64,000 bases of DNA from Gnetum montanum (GCA_015680685.1 MNCI01027311.1:142104-206103); one strand, 5' to 3'; counted from the first letter of the stretch, positions 35,056-47,059 are shown. The notes: generated by a model from the letters alone, not told the origin. Numbers and translations: made by a program.

Positions 35056-37156
35056 TGAAAATACCACAAAAATTTTGTCCTAGCACTTTCATACAAGATT
35101 CAAGCTAAGTCATGCAGCTACCCAAGCATGAATACATCATGATCAAACTTGGAGGCCTCTAAAATAGCCCCCGATGGTTCATGATTCAATAGGCAGGGTC
35201 CCCCTTGGGGACCACAGGTGATTGTACCAACTTCCAACATCCAGAATCAAAAGTTTTGGGCTCAAAATGCTTGGTTTTGGCTAAGTCCACTTTGGTCACA
35301 CTGGGGTTACTTTTTCAAATGCTTCGCACCGTAAGGATCAGTGTCACCAACTTTTGGAGCCTAGAAACTAAGTCAAAACAGGCCAAAATTGAGCACAAGG
35401 ATCACCCATGACCTTTACCAAGGTCCCCAGTAGCTCCTAACCTCTAGAAAATCAAAATTTGGGCCCCAAATAGGCCATTTTGACTTGGTGACACTGGGGT
35501 TACTTTTTCAGACGCTACACACCGTAAGCATCAGCGTCACCAACTTTTGGAACCCCGAAACTGAGTTAAAATAGGCCAAAATTGAGTACAAGGATCCCCC
35601 ATGACCTTCACCAAGGCCCCCAGTAGCTCCCAACCTTCAAAATCTCCAAATTTGAATATAAAATATGCCATTTTGTCTTGGTGACACTGGGGTTACCTTT
35701 TCAGATGCTGCACAACATAACCACAATGTGACCAAACAAAAACAGGGAAAAAAAATCAGTTTTAGGTAGCATCTTCAACACTAGGGCAACCCCCAAGGAC
35801 CAAAAACACTCGTACATTTCCACAAGTTTAAAAAATGTATGATTTGGACTTCAAACATGCCATTCAATCTTGGTCACGCTGGGGCCACACTTTGGTCATG
35901 CTGCACAGCATAAGCACAGTGTGACCAAATTAAAAAGGCCTGAAAACTAAAACAAACAGAGTAAAAATTAACACCTAGACCACCTTGGAGAATAGGAAGC
36001 ATTCAAGAATCAAAAAATAGGCATCAGCATCCAAAAATCAACTCAAAATAGAGCACGAATACTTGGTCACAGTGGGATCACACTTTGGTCACGCTACATA
36101 GCATGACCACAAAATGACCAACTAAAACAGAGCTAAAAAAAACCTTTGAATTAGCTCAAATTTGACAAGTAGCACCCTATGGGCCTCAAGCATCTAGATC
36201 CACTCTTGGAATAGGCTTCAGATATTGAAAATTGGCTCCAAATTCATCATTTTTTGTTGCATACACTAGATGATCACACACTAGATGCTGGACATTGACA
36301 CCAAGATGCCAAGACACACCAAACAATAGTTTCAGAAGGCCAGAGAAAAAATTCTATGTTGTAATAGAGCATTACCTTGTAAATTTTATTTTGTTATTCT
36401 TTGATCATGCCAAGCTCTTATGTTATGGATTGCACATGCTAGCGTAAGACTTGGTCATGCTAGACATTGTACATTGTAACATTTCGTGCATCTGGTCAAT
36501 GCACACACCTATCACCCAATCCAAATTTTTCTCACCCTGCAACAACTGATCTTCTCCCAGATCCAAATCTCATGCCCAAAACCCTATAAATCTCCTATTT
36601 TTCTACTATATCAAGGTTGAAAAAATTGGAATCTGACAGAATTAAGAAATCTGGGCATCAATCTCATACGCTGGGCTTCATAGAGACTTGGACGTTGTAC
36701 ACCTACAATCCAAAACCTACATCTTCCCAGCATTTTTTCTCATCCATCGAGGCTAAACATCCACCTTACGACCACTCCGAAACTTCGTTCTGACTGGTGC
36801 ACATTCTAATTGTTTATCAATACAAAAAGTTTGCATTATTCCCCAGATTCTTACAGTTTACATTATTTTTCCTATTCACATTTTTTTTCTATTTTCATTA
36901 TTTATCATTTAAATAGTTTACATTATTTTTCATTCATTTACATTCAATTTTTCATTTGTTTACATATAACCCAACGCATCTCAATTGCATATGTTCAGGG
37001 AAGTCCTCATTTGATCCGCATGCAGACCATTCAAGGCACTCTGCCTCTGTTGATTTCCATCTTGCCCTCAGGCAAAGGTAGGGTCTTACTGTTGCATCCA
37101 TAGATCTCTCGGTGTCCATTCATTCTAGCCTCTCATCAATGATTTTGGATGGTACA
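35056..37156 (+). repeat. 3' LTR of element B
   Basis: 2101 bp, TGAAAATACC to GGTACA. Same 190-bp tandem units (from about 35302, 35494 and 35688) and TATA box (36585-36591) as the 5' LTR. Confidence 0.88.
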
Positions 37157-37161
37157 GAGCC

Positions 37162-38085
37162 TACGCTCTAGGACTATGTCTTCCACCTCTTCCAAGTAGG
37201 GTCAAGTGTAAGGACAATTTTGGGGATCAATGGGGGGTGCAAAAGCAAAGTGAACTACTAATCTTGGTAGCTAAAATGAAGATTGATGTCACGATTTGGG
37301 AGCTTCTAGAGTCATTTGAAGACATTTCCCAAGTGCCATGCTATCTATGCTGCATAGCGTGATGGAGCATAGCATGAACACTTAAAAAAAATTTATAGAT
37401 TTTAACTTGTTACACTATCTACGCTATCTAATGTAGTAGAGCATAGCATCAATACTTTGATGAAGTTTGCCAAAATTTGCAATTTGTCTTCATGGCACAC
37501 TAGCCACAATCTAGGGTGTAGTAGGATGGGCAGCCTTGGAAGTTAGAAAATGGCCAAATGCATCTTCCATGTCTAGATAGCTTGATAGATTTCTTGCTCA
37601 GCAGTTAGAAAATTTGGCCTTATAACCTGTGTCACACTGGCTATGCTATACAATGTAGGAGAGCGTGATAGAAAATTTTTCAAATTATTTTTTTTATCCT
37701 AAGAACTTTTGACAACCTCTAGCCTAATGCTTGGGTGAACTGGAAACCAGGACATATGTCAAGCTAGGCATGATGGAGAGCATACCAAGCTTGACAATCT
37801 AGGAGATAGAAAATTTGCCAAATTGTTTGGTCCATCCCCAATAGACCTTGACCACTTCTAGCTTGACATTTGTCCAAACTGGCCACAAAAGTATGTGCTA
37901 CACTAGCTATTCTATGGAGTATAGCAAGCAGATCTAGAAATATTTTGCAAAAATAAAGACTTTCAGTGTGCTACACTATCTATGTTGTGCAGCATGATAC
38001 TAGACTTAGAAAAAGTTCTCCCAAGTTTTGACACTTAGAAGAATCTGCTATTGAACTATAGGAGCCCAAAATTGGTGGTGTTTCA
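37162..38085 (-). repeat. 5' LTR of element E, U3 half
   Basis: On the coding strand it begins TGAAACACCACCAATTTTGG (plus 38085 downward), matching the LTR start of A. It carries repeated ACACTATCTACGCTATC/ATAGCGTG words about 100-200 bp apart, again upstream of the TATA box. It joins 27286 once B is removed. Bases 38086-38177 between E and C hold a CCCCAAAGGGGGGG stretch and nothing else I can name. Confidence 0.7.
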
Positions 38086-38177
38086 CTTCTCAATAAGAGC
38101 AAGGCTTAATCCTTTTCCCACCCCAAAGGGGGGGATTTTAGAATTGGTTTTAAGGATGAAAATCTAAAAAGGCATCT

Positions 38178-39769
38178 CTAAAATACCACAAAAATTTCCA
38201 TGTTATAACTAGTCTTCATCATGTAGCTTTGACCCCATGAATCCCGAGGCAAAACTTCATTGTAAATGTGAAAATTATAATACACAATGGGAAATTTCAC
38301 ATACTTTATACTTTTGGTGCTGAAAAATACCTCATATGTGGTCAAAGCCTCATCCTTGAAGCGAAACAAGTTACCTAGTATCTATATTTGGGCTTGGGGT
38401 GTTGGAAATGCCTTTTGAAATGCCAAAAAAGGAAATTTGATGGGTTTTATGGGGGGTATACATTTTTCTATACTGAAAACACATGTAAGGGGATAGATCT
38501 CATCTACCCCTAGCATGAAAGGGTAGGGATTTTGAAAACTTTACCCCTTCAATGTGGACACCCTATGCACAGCCTAAAAAATTTCCCCAATCAACATGGA
38601 AGTTTCCCCCAGCCTAGAAACTTTCCCCCACCTAGCCTAAAACCTTTTCCTTTCTTAGTGTGAAAGTTCCCCTAGCCCCCACTCGCTGCCCCCCACCCCC
38701 TCCCCCTCCCCCCCCNNNNNNNNNNNNNNNNNNNNNNNNNNNNNNNNNNNNNNNNNNNNNNNNNNNNNNNNNNNNNNNNACAAAAAAAAATTCATCACTT
38801 CATGCACTTCAACATTAACCAGCCACTTCAACAAGCATGATGGAGATCTCAGCATGGAATGTGTGCCTCAATTGCTATTTATAGTAAATGGAATTGCCAT
38901 GGGGAAAGCACTTACTATATATGGTAACCACCACACCCCCCCCCCAACCCACAAAAACAAATTTGGACACCCATCTCACCTAAAATTGTAGCAAATTTGC
39001 AACCATTTCATAGCCAATTTGTAGCCATTTTAAGCCAAATCATAGCTAATTTGTAGTTCCATGGCTCAAAAATCCTATAAAATTCAAGCTCAAACATCAT
39101 TTAGAGGTTCTAAAATTTGAAGCAAGCTCAAAATTATGAACCAATTTTTGGCATCCATACAACATTTTTATAATTTCACACTTAGGCCATTTTTAAGCAC
39201 TCAAGGATTATTTCAATCTTCCATATTTTCATCCTCTTGAACCTCATAGTAAAAGCATAATTACCTTGAGATTTGTGAATTTTGGGTGTCAACACTTCAC
39301 CTCTAGGATTTCCAAACCATAGTGTGGAACAATCTAGCATCCAAATTTTTCACTTTTCTTAGCCACCCCACCCCCCCTGCAATAGTGACCCAACTTTCTG
39401 AGGTTGCTGTTATGAAGGAATGTTTGATAGCATTGGGAGTGGGTTATGAAGTAGATCACATCAGCTTCAATGGGCTTTAAACTCTTGCATAAGTGAACTC
39501 CCATTTTTGCATATCTAGTGATGAGTGGTGAGGTACCCCTACACTCAACCATACGAAACAAGCCAAACCATAGTGTGGAACAATCTAGCATCCAAATTTT
39601 TCACTTTTCTTAGCCACCCCACCCCCCCTGCAATAGTGACCCAACTTTCTGAGGTTGCTGTTATGAAGGAATGTTTGATAGCATTGGGAGTGGATTATGA
39701 AGTAGATCACATCAGCTTCAATGGGATTTAAACTCTTGCATAAGTGAACTCCCATTTTTGCATATCTAG
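38178..39769 (+). repeat. 5' LTR of element C, U3 part
   Basis: Contains CCCCTAGCATG, CAACATGGAAG and CAGCATGGAA words (38510-38860), a 64-N gap at 38716-38779 in a C-rich stretch, a (C)n run near 38935, and a 251-bp duplication at its right end. It ends at the target site TCTAG of D. Confidence 0.65.
38716..38779. other. Assembly gap (64 N)
   Basis: Gap next to a CCCCCACCCCCTCCCCC stretch, which probably stopped sequencing or assembly. Confidence 0.95.
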
Positions 39770-39810
39770 TGATGAGTGGTGAGGTACCCCTACACTCAAC
39801 CATACGAAAC
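39312..39810 (+). repeat. 251-bp tandem duplication across the C/D junction
   Basis: 39312-39562 and 39563-39810 differ at only about two positions. The unit includes C LTR sequence, the TCTAG target site and the first 40 bp of the LTR of D, so it arose after D inserted, or it is an assembly error. Confidence 0.8.
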
Positions 39811-40779
39811 GAGCGTAGCACGCGAGACCCAATCAAACTCCATAGACTAAGTGCCTACACGCCCCATGGAACACTTGGGGTTAATCATTCATTGTCTTCC
39901 CAGACTCACTTGTAGTTGTCACGGTGTATGGTTAAGTAAGTCTGAGGTATATGGTTTTTATAGCTTTTATGTTTTATGTCTTCTATGCTAAAGGGTGAAG
40001 GGTTGAGAAACTAACTAATTCCTAACTCTAAATAATGACTAAGTCTAAATTACCTAGTGTCAACATCCATTCCCACTTACCGTACATACCCTAAACCAAT
40101 GCAACTATGGTTACCAAATGCTAATCGTTACTGGGATCCCACACATAACACACATGCTCGAAGTGGTCGTACTGAGGCACCTAACTAGGAGAAAAGAGTT
40201 GAGAAGTCCTATCTAGAATAAGTGTGATGAGCAACCAATTCCTTGACTAAGCATACACATTTGAGACTACCACTTGGATTACCAAGCATAGATCCTAAAT
40301 ATGCCACTGGGTTACCAAGTAGTCACTAGATGCCCATAATCAAGTCGTACTCATACCGCATGCGATGAGTAGCTAATTCCTTGACTATCCATACACATCC
40401 GTAGATGCTTGTAATCAAGTCATACTCATACCGCATTCTAGGAGTTTAAGGGTGAGAGAGAAAACAATAAATAAAATCCTATTCCATGCACTGCAAGGTT
40501 TATCTAGAAAGCTCATCTTTATTTCCGTACACAACTTGTGTTTAGGTACAATGTTCCTCGAATAAATATCCATTCACTTTGGGATTCCTACTGTGGGCAC
40601 ATGGAAAATATTCTATCTCTGGAGTGATCAAACTACCAGAGTTTTACTACTTCTAAACGAGGATGAGAAATAAGGGGTGTGTTGCCTCGTATTTATAGAT
40701 ATGGTAGTGGACTGCGATATCACGATGGCCGCGATATCATATACGCAATATCACGGCTTATGTGAATCACATCTCATCA
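39770..40779 (-). repeat. 3' LTR of element D
   Basis: Pairs with 45813-46764. TATAAATA on the minus strand at 40690-40697. Upstream of it on the coding strand lie decayed GCGATATCGC-type palindromes (40715-40755). Confidence 0.9.
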
Positions 40780-40790
40780 TACCCCCATGA
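40780..40790 (-). other. Polypurine tract of D
   Basis: TCATGGGGGTA on the minus strand, next to the 3' LTR. Short but in the right place. Confidence 0.5.
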
Positions 40791-42880
40791 CTGAATGAAA
40801 ACTCATCCTCAAGTTCCTTACAATAATATCAGGAAGGTGTGGAATTATTAAGGGGAATGGAACTAATGGGATGACATGTGAATAGATCATCATTACAAGA
40901 CTTGACAAAACTAGTGTTCATGACAACAAGGGTGAACACCTTATTACAATGACATCAAGCCTTAGTTGGTAGCTGAGAAAGAGAGAAAGAGAAAGAAGTG
41001 TTGTTGCTGCCAATGCCAAGATTGTGCCTTTCGTTGTCCATCTGTAAGCGCACCATTGATCTTGCTCCTTACATAGCGGCTTCCAATGCTGCTCCATTCC
41101 ATGTGTTTGCTCCAGATCCAATCCGTTGTTGTATGATCGCCATTTGCACACACAACACAATCTTATATTAGCAAGGGTAAATGAATCATCATGTAATTAA
41201 TACCTTGCTACGATGAAAGTCCATTGGCTAGGTTGTGGTATGGATGATATGGATAGGGAAATATATTAATGATGACTACCGAAGGTGTAGGGGTTAGGAA
41301 GAAAATCAAAAATTTTGGAGCTAGGAGGAAATTGAAAACATCAGGCCCCATACCCCCATGACTAATCGCGAACCTCCGGTAGCGTTAAAATGGAGAAAGA
41401 AAAGGAGTAAGAAAGATAGATAAAAAGGTTCAACTATAACACCAATGAAGTGGATGTCAAGATGGAAATGAACAAAATAAAATTAACTATGAAAATGTTA
41501 AGGGAAATAATTTAACTGGTGCACCAAAGAGGAATGTCAGTGGGTCCTCCCCAAAGCAGGCTCATGTCCTTAACCTACATTCAAAGAGTCCATAGGCTCC
41601 AGGAATGTCAATTGGAACAAGATTTAAAGTCTTAACTGCAAGAATTTACCAAAAAGAAAACAATGCATCTACCAAAATATACACCAATGATACAATCAGC
41701 AATGAGGTGAACAATGGAGAGAAGGGTGGAGAGAAGAGAATGGAGTGGAATCCCAAGAACAAGGTGGTGTACATCCCCTTGTGTATTTCATGATTAATGT
41801 GACTTAGCAGTTCTCATTTCAACTCTGGCCTCAAGCCAACTACATCTAGTGACTTCACATCAATGCACTTGGCCAAACCATCGACTTGAATAACAACAAT
41901 GCATCTCCAAAAGTCACCACCATTCTGACGAAACAAAGGAGAGAATGGGAAGCGAGAAGGGCCTTAGTTAGAGGGAACACTTTTGGTTCCATAACCAGTG
42001 CTTGTAGCCCAATTTTATTTCTTCTAAGGGGTGTGCTTTGAATTCTCACTTTCTCTTTTTTTTTGTTTTTTTTTATGTTTTTATGCATGAGAACCACACC
42101 ATACAAAGAATTTTTTATTTTTATTATCTTAGCTTCTGATAATTGGGTAACATTGGAACGGTAAGAAAACTAAAAAAGAAAACATCCAAGCACCCAAGAG
42201 AACAACCAACACAAAAGCATCAAGTTCCCTTGAAGTCACACCCTTTTCAATCCTTGAGTCCTTCTTTAGTTTGAGAAATGCCCAGTCACCGGTTCGTTAA
42301 AGTTCTTATTAGAAGGGGACTGTACATTTCCAAGCCAAGAGAGACCATAGAACTAGGTGGATCGATGGATGGAGTGAACTCATTGCCTGCCATATCAAAA
42401 GAAACATACCTTAGTATCAACATTGTGACTTAAAGGTAAAAATCAAACATTAGCAATCAATAAGAAAAATAGTTCATACCATCGGTCCGAACACTTTTTG
42501 GGTGATGAACTTACAGGGTGGATCACACACACACAAACACACAAAGAATAAAAAAGTATAACAATGTTGTAAAACAAAAACAAGAAAAGTTAAAGAAATT
42601 TGCAAAATAAAAAGGTGGAAAGAAAAAACATGTAAAACAAAATGTGTTAAACAAAAATGTGTAAAACAAAAACTAAAAGGAACTGAGGGCCCCATATGAT
42701 TAGCATAGGTGGCCATCTCCCCCATGACTGAGTTGTAAGGGAGAGATCCGAAATAATGAGCTCCTGTTTGAATTTCTAAGAAGTGCCCAACTTCTCCCAA
42801 TTGATGATCTTAGATTAAGGGGTGGAAGTTGGCGATGCTCATATTCCAATGTATATATGCTTTTGTTATGGGCATGGGTT
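40791..42880 (-). other. 3' interior of D without coding sequence
   Basis: Two kilobases where RT and integrase would be expected. No reverse transcriptase, RNase H or integrase motif is visible in any frame. Contains A/T-rich stretches (42055-42125, 42540-42670) and CCCCCATGA words. Confidence 0.6.
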
Positions 42881-42888
42881 TTCTCAGT

Positions 42889-43440
42889 TCATTCCATGCA
42901 CATTTGGTTGCTCCTTTGAGTAGCTGTCAACCATGGGGTGTCTACTACTGGTTGTGTGGTTGCTACATACAGGCATATTTGTTGCAAAGTTTCAAGGGCA
43001 CACCTACTACATGGAGGCATTTCCTCCATGTCATCATCCGATGAATCACTGTATGTGATGCATGGAACTTTCCTCTTCTCGATATTTCCATAAATGTTTA
43101 TCTTAGAAATTTCCAAGGAAAGATCGTGGATCCTAAGGCATGCATCTACTATGCTTAGCCATGCCCTTCTCATTATAATTGGGAAATCCCCTTCATTGTT
43201 GTCAAGTTCAATCACTAGAAAATCAGCTAGGTAGGACCAACCACCACAGTGGTAATAACATCCTCCACCAATCCCAAGGGAATGGTAATGGACTGGTTTG
43301 CTAGCTCTAGTTGAATGTTGCTCTTCTTAAGTTGGGATAGGTTCCAGGCTTGATACATCTCTCGTGAAATTAAGTTGAATTTGGAACCTGAGTTAAGAAG
43401 AGCTCTATGTGGTTTATTCCCAGTGATCTATAAATAGATT
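42889..43440 (-). pseudogene. Protease of element D
   Basis: Aspartic protease. The active site reads RALLNSGSKFNLI (minus, near 43405-43367); the catalytic Asp is Asn, so it cannot work. REMYQAWNLSQLKKS and IPLGLVEDVI follow, then a frameshift near 43230, and FLVIELDNNEGDFPIIMRRAWL, the usual end of a retroviral-type protease. IDACLRIHDLSL-like sequence (read VDACLRIHDLSLEIS) continues to the end of the open stretch at 42889. Confidence 0.75.
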
Positions 43441-45671
43441 AAGGGAACTCCAGGGTTATTTAGTTTCCTAGGAAGGTGGCCTACCTTGATCCAATCGATT
43501 ACGGTATGTGTTAACATAACCTTATGTGTTAAGCTTTGTTGGATGGAAGGGTGCTCCGAAGTGTTAGATGGTGGAGGAGTGTACATGGGCTCAACCTCTT
43601 GTTGTTGCGAGAGTTTATTTGGGCTTTTGATTTTGAAGAAGGATCTTCTCTTTTTACAGTTGTCAGAACCAGCAGCAGGTTGAATATTTATAGCTCTCGC
43701 AACGTGACGTTGCTGCGGTTGAGGAGGAAGTTTCCCTTGCATTGTTGGAACAGGAGGTGTTATGGGAACTACTTGTGGAAGAGGTGCGAATGGATTTGGA
43801 GGATGGTGTGGGTATGGAGTGTCTCTCGGAGGAGAAGGAGTCCTTTTGAAGTACTCCTGAACATGGTAGTGACGATGGGGAGTTGTGTGACTCATAGAGT
43901 CACTTGGAGAAATTGGCTGCTGCACATAATATCCATATGGTTTTGGCTGCCGGTAAGGGTACTGTTGTGTTGGCGGTAGCATCCCCAATGACTATGAGAA
44001 TTGCCACTGCTGATGTTGTCCGATGGGTTGTGGTGGATTTCCACTTGGATAATACGTTAGTGGTTGGTGGAATTGCCTTGGGTTACCTTGAGGATAAGGT
44101 AACCTATAGGGTTTTTTTTGTTGATTAAGTCTTGGATTAAGTGCATACACCCAAGCCTCCTGTAGATGTGAGACGATGGGGCAACATCCCTTAGGATGGT
44201 CACAATGGTAGATCTCACATCCACCATCATCGTCTATGTCTAAATCCAAAACTACATCGGAGTTAGTGATTTTCCCTTTACCCTTGTTATGTGCAGGGCC
44301 TAAATTTCTCCACTTTGTCTTACCTTTGTCACTACTTTTTTCTACCTTAGACTCTTCTACAATTTTTAAGACAGTCTCAATTTTGGAGTCTAAGGAACTC
44401 CATACGTCATCTACCTTAGCCGCTATTTCTATTGTGAGCTTTTGAAGTAGCAAGTTCTTTATGTTCACCAACTCTTCGATTGGTGACTCATCCTCCTCAT
44501 CATAAAATTTCACTCCCTTCTTTCTAAGGGAGGGATCGTGGTTGTATTCTTCTACACTTTTCCTTTTCCGTAGCTCACCTTCTTCTTTTGCTACTTGTTC
44601 CAACAAGCTATGTACTTCATGGGCTCTAAGTTGTGAGAGTCTTCCTTGGGCATAAGTCCCAATGGTTCTTCTAGTTTCATGCCTTAGCCCATCCACGATG
44701 TGGTGAAGTTGATTCCACTAAGTGTATCCATGGCCTGGGCAACGATGTAACAATGTGTAGTAGCGGGCCATGGTAGCATCCAAGGGTAGCATACTTCAGG
44801 TTGCAAGTAGGGGCTCATCATGATCATCTCTTTCATGATTCCTGTGATGTTTACTTTGTTCCCTACTCTCCCTATGTCCTTTCCCTTGTCCTCTATCTTG
44901 ACCTTCCCATCAAGGTCTCTCATTTTGTCTACCTTTATCCTCTCCATTATGTTCATGATTGCTATGCCCAGATGTGGAAGGAGAGGGTGAGTGATGTAAA
45001 TAAGGGAAAGAAGAAGGGGAACCATCACCATGATGATGTTTCTTCCCTTCTCTTCGGCTACTATGGCCCCAATCGTGGTGACGATCTAAGTGCTTGTCCT
45101 TAGCATGAGTGGTTGTTCCCTCTGTGAATAGTTGGTGTTCACAGGCATTAGAACCTAGGATATGTATCATTGATCATAGGTTCTGATACCCTACCTCCTC
45201 ACTTTTGTTAAGAGGGGGAACATCATTTGCTAAAGACCCCATTATAAGGGGTTCCTCATCTCCTATTTCACTAAGGATGTGTTGACCTTTGCCCTTTAAC
45301 AGTGTATGTTGACTCTCCTACCTTAAGTCCCTCATATGTTGTGCATCTGTGGGATGATAATCCCTCATGTCAAAGTCTTCTGCAACATATTCAACATATA
45401 GTTCTTACATGCCAATCTATGCCAAGGCACAGAAGAGCATGTTAGGGACTGATGGATCTGGTGGTAACACGATGTTACCTTGCAAATCTCTCCATCACAG
45501 CCACTCATCTTGATGGAGGATAAAGGTAAATTTGTGAATATACTCATCAGGATGAGTATAAACTATCTTGTATTGTTTAGGACTTGGATGATTTCAGCTA
45601 TGCGTTTTATGTTGCCGATTGTCTCGTGTATGGTCCTTAGGTGGTGAATTGCTCTTATGAGAAGAAGACAT
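43441..45671 (-). pseudogene. gag of element D
   Basis: Start MSSSHKSNSPPKDH (ATG at 45671). The N-terminal part is decayed by stops, then comes WNQLHHIVDGLRHETRRTIG near 44715-44655 and a long open stretch, 44696-43992. That stretch includes a charged, likely coiled region (LLEQVAKEEGELRKRKS) and the zinc remnant CEIYHCDHPKGCCP near 44215 (second Cys to Tyr), followed by a Pro/Gln/Tyr-rich tail to 43428 that leads into protease. The order and zinc type resemble Athila-group gag. Confidence 0.78.
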
Positions 45672-45793
45672 TGTTATCTGTGTGCTATTTCACCATTATA
45701 TAAATTTTTTCTTTGATTAACCCAAAGGTTCGTTAAGGCTCACAATGATTTTAGTGATATCCTTTATGTTCTATTTAGCACACAAACACTTAG

Positions 45794-45811
45794 TCCCCAG
45801 CAAAGGTGCCA
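45794..45811 (-). other. Primer-binding site of D (tRNA-Asp type)
   Basis: TGGCACCTTTGCTGGGGA on the minus strand, one base from the LTR. It closely matches the tRNA-Asp primer site common in Athila/Tat elements, with a few changes. Confidence 0.75.
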
Positions 45812-45812
45812 A

Positions 45813-46764
45813 TGATGAGTGGTGAGGTACCCCTACACTCAACCATACAAAATGCATGTAGCACGCGTGATCCGATCAAACTCTATAGACTAAGTGCCTA
45901 CAAGCCCCATGGAACACTTGGGGTTAATCATTCGTTGTCTTCCCAGACTCACTTGTAGTTGTCATGGTGTATGGTTAAGTAAGTCTAAGGTATATGAATT
46001 TTATACCTTTTATGTTTTATGTCTTCTATGCTAAAGGGTGAAGGGTTGAGAAACTAACTAATTCCTAACTCTAACTAATGACTAAGTCTAAATTACCTAG
46101 TGTCAGCATCTATTTCCACTTATCGTACACACCCTGAACCAATGCAACCATGGTTACCAAACGCTAATCGTTATTGGGATCCCACATGTAACGCACATGC
46201 TCAAAGTGGTCATACTGAGGCACCTAACTAGGAGGAAAGGGTTAAGAAGTCCTATCTAGCCTAAGTGTGATGAGCATATGATTCCTTGATTAACAGTACA
46301 CATCTAAGACTACCATTGGGATTACCAAGCGTAGATCCTGAATACACCACTGGGTTACCAAGTAGTCACTAGATGCTCGTAATCAAGTCGTACTCATACC
46401 ACATTCTAGGAGTTTAAGGGTGAGAGAGAAAATAATAAATAAAATCCTATTCCATGCACTACAAGGTTTATCCAGAAAGCACATCTTTATTGTCGTACAC
46501 AACTTGTGTTCAAGTACAATGTTGCTTGAATAAAGATCCGTTCACTTTGGGACTCCTACTGCAGGCACATGGAAAATATTCTATCTCTGGAGTGATCAAA
46601 CTGCCAGAGTTTCGCTACTTCTAAACTAGGATGAGGAATAAGGGGAGTTCCACCTATTATTTATAGATATGGCGGTGGACCACGATATCGCGTACGCGAT
46701 ATCGCATGGCATGCGAGATCGTGAAGGCCATGATATCGCGGCTCATGCAAATTGCATCTCATCA
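45813..46764 (-). repeat. 5' LTR of element D
   Basis: 952 bp. TATAAATA on the minus strand at 46658-46665. Immediately upstream on the coding strand (46680-46742) are three GCGATATCGC palindromes, best kept as CGATATCGCGTACGCGATAT. Confidence 0.9.
46680..46742. promoter_or_regulatory. GCGATATCGC palindrome cluster next to the TATA box of D
   Basis: Three self-complementary GCGATATCGC-type words within about 65 bp, 15-75 bp upstream of the TATA box on the coding strand. Tight placement suggests transcription-factor sites. They recur in the 3' LTR and in the fragment at the window end. Confidence 0.55.
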
Positions 46765-46769
46765 TCTAG

Positions 46770-47051
46770 GAACCATATATACACATTTCTCTAACTTATT
46801 CTTTATTCTCTCTCAGTAAAGTTATAAGTTTTGAGTTTTGTGTTCAAAAATAAATTTTATTTTCTGTGCATTATTTAGATCTACTCATATTCCATGTTTT
46901 ACATTTCATAAGTCCCTAGTTGATCTATTGGACCAGCTAGGGCACCTTGAATCCAATTTTTATCATAAAGGCCCTAGGGATTCAGGGTTGGGGAATTGCT
47001 ACATCAAGGATCCTTGGTTTTTTCCAGTGATCAAGGTTTTCATTTACAATA
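46770..47051 (+). repeat. 5' LTR of element C, R/U5 part
   Basis: Continues 39769 after D. Begins GAACCATATATACACATTTC (possible TATA box at 46776-46781), includes GGACCAGCTAGGGCACC as in U5 of A, and ends CATTTACAATA before the primer block. D thus landed just upstream of the likely TATA box. Confidence 0.72.
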
Positions 47052-47059
47052 GTTTTTCT

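Larger units (their letters stand above)
27287..37156 (+). mobile_element. Element B: gag-protease-only LTR retrotransposon of the A/C/E type
   Basis: Inserted in the 5' LTR of E. Limits: TGAAAACACC at 27287 and GGTACA at 37156. Flanks are GAGCT (27282-27286) and GAGCC (37157-37161), a 5-bp target duplication with one C/T change. It has the same primer block, gag-protease, TAAACTAGC array, 3' region and polypurine tract as A, but no antisense gene, RT, RNase H or integrase. It therefore depends on proteins from another element. Its single array looks like a fusion of array 1 and array 3 of A (see the array entry). Confidence 0.87.
1..38085 (-). mobile_element. Element E: Tat/Ogre-type Ty3/gypsy retrotransposon, minus strand, split by A and B
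   Basis: The oldest element in the left half. Its pieces are 1-1999, 20173-27286 and 37162-38085; the gaps are filled by A and B. Read on the minus strand, the order is 5' LTR (38085 to 26364), primer-site block, gag-protease (25887 to about 22200), a TAAACTAGC array, then the 3' end of the antisense gene. The rest of that gene continues across A to base 1. RT, integrase and 3' LTR must lie left of the window. The LTR limits were found by matching the LTR start of A (TGAAACACC) and the shared end-plus-primer block. The two LTR pieces add up to about 1.85 kb, like A and B, which supports the reconstruction. The target duplication cannot be checked. Confidence 0.8.
39770..46764 (-). mobile_element. 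Element D: Athila-like gag-protease-only LTR retrotransposon, minus strand
   Basis: LTRs 39770-40779 and 45813-46764, both TGATGAG...CTCATCA on the plus strand. The target duplication TCTAG is perfect (39765-39769 and 46765-46769). The primer site is of tRNA-Asp type. Gag with a CX2YX3HX4C zinc remnant and a protease are present; RT, RNase H and integrase are absent from the roughly 5-kb interior, so D is non-autonomous. Athila likeness rests on the primer site and the zinc-motif style (an Asp-His-Pro stretch followed by Cys-Pro); RT is not available to confirm it. Confidence 0.9.

Noticed and set aside
43536-43979. 147-codon plus-strand frame
   Set aside because: Shadow of the Pro-rich end of D gag on the minus strand.
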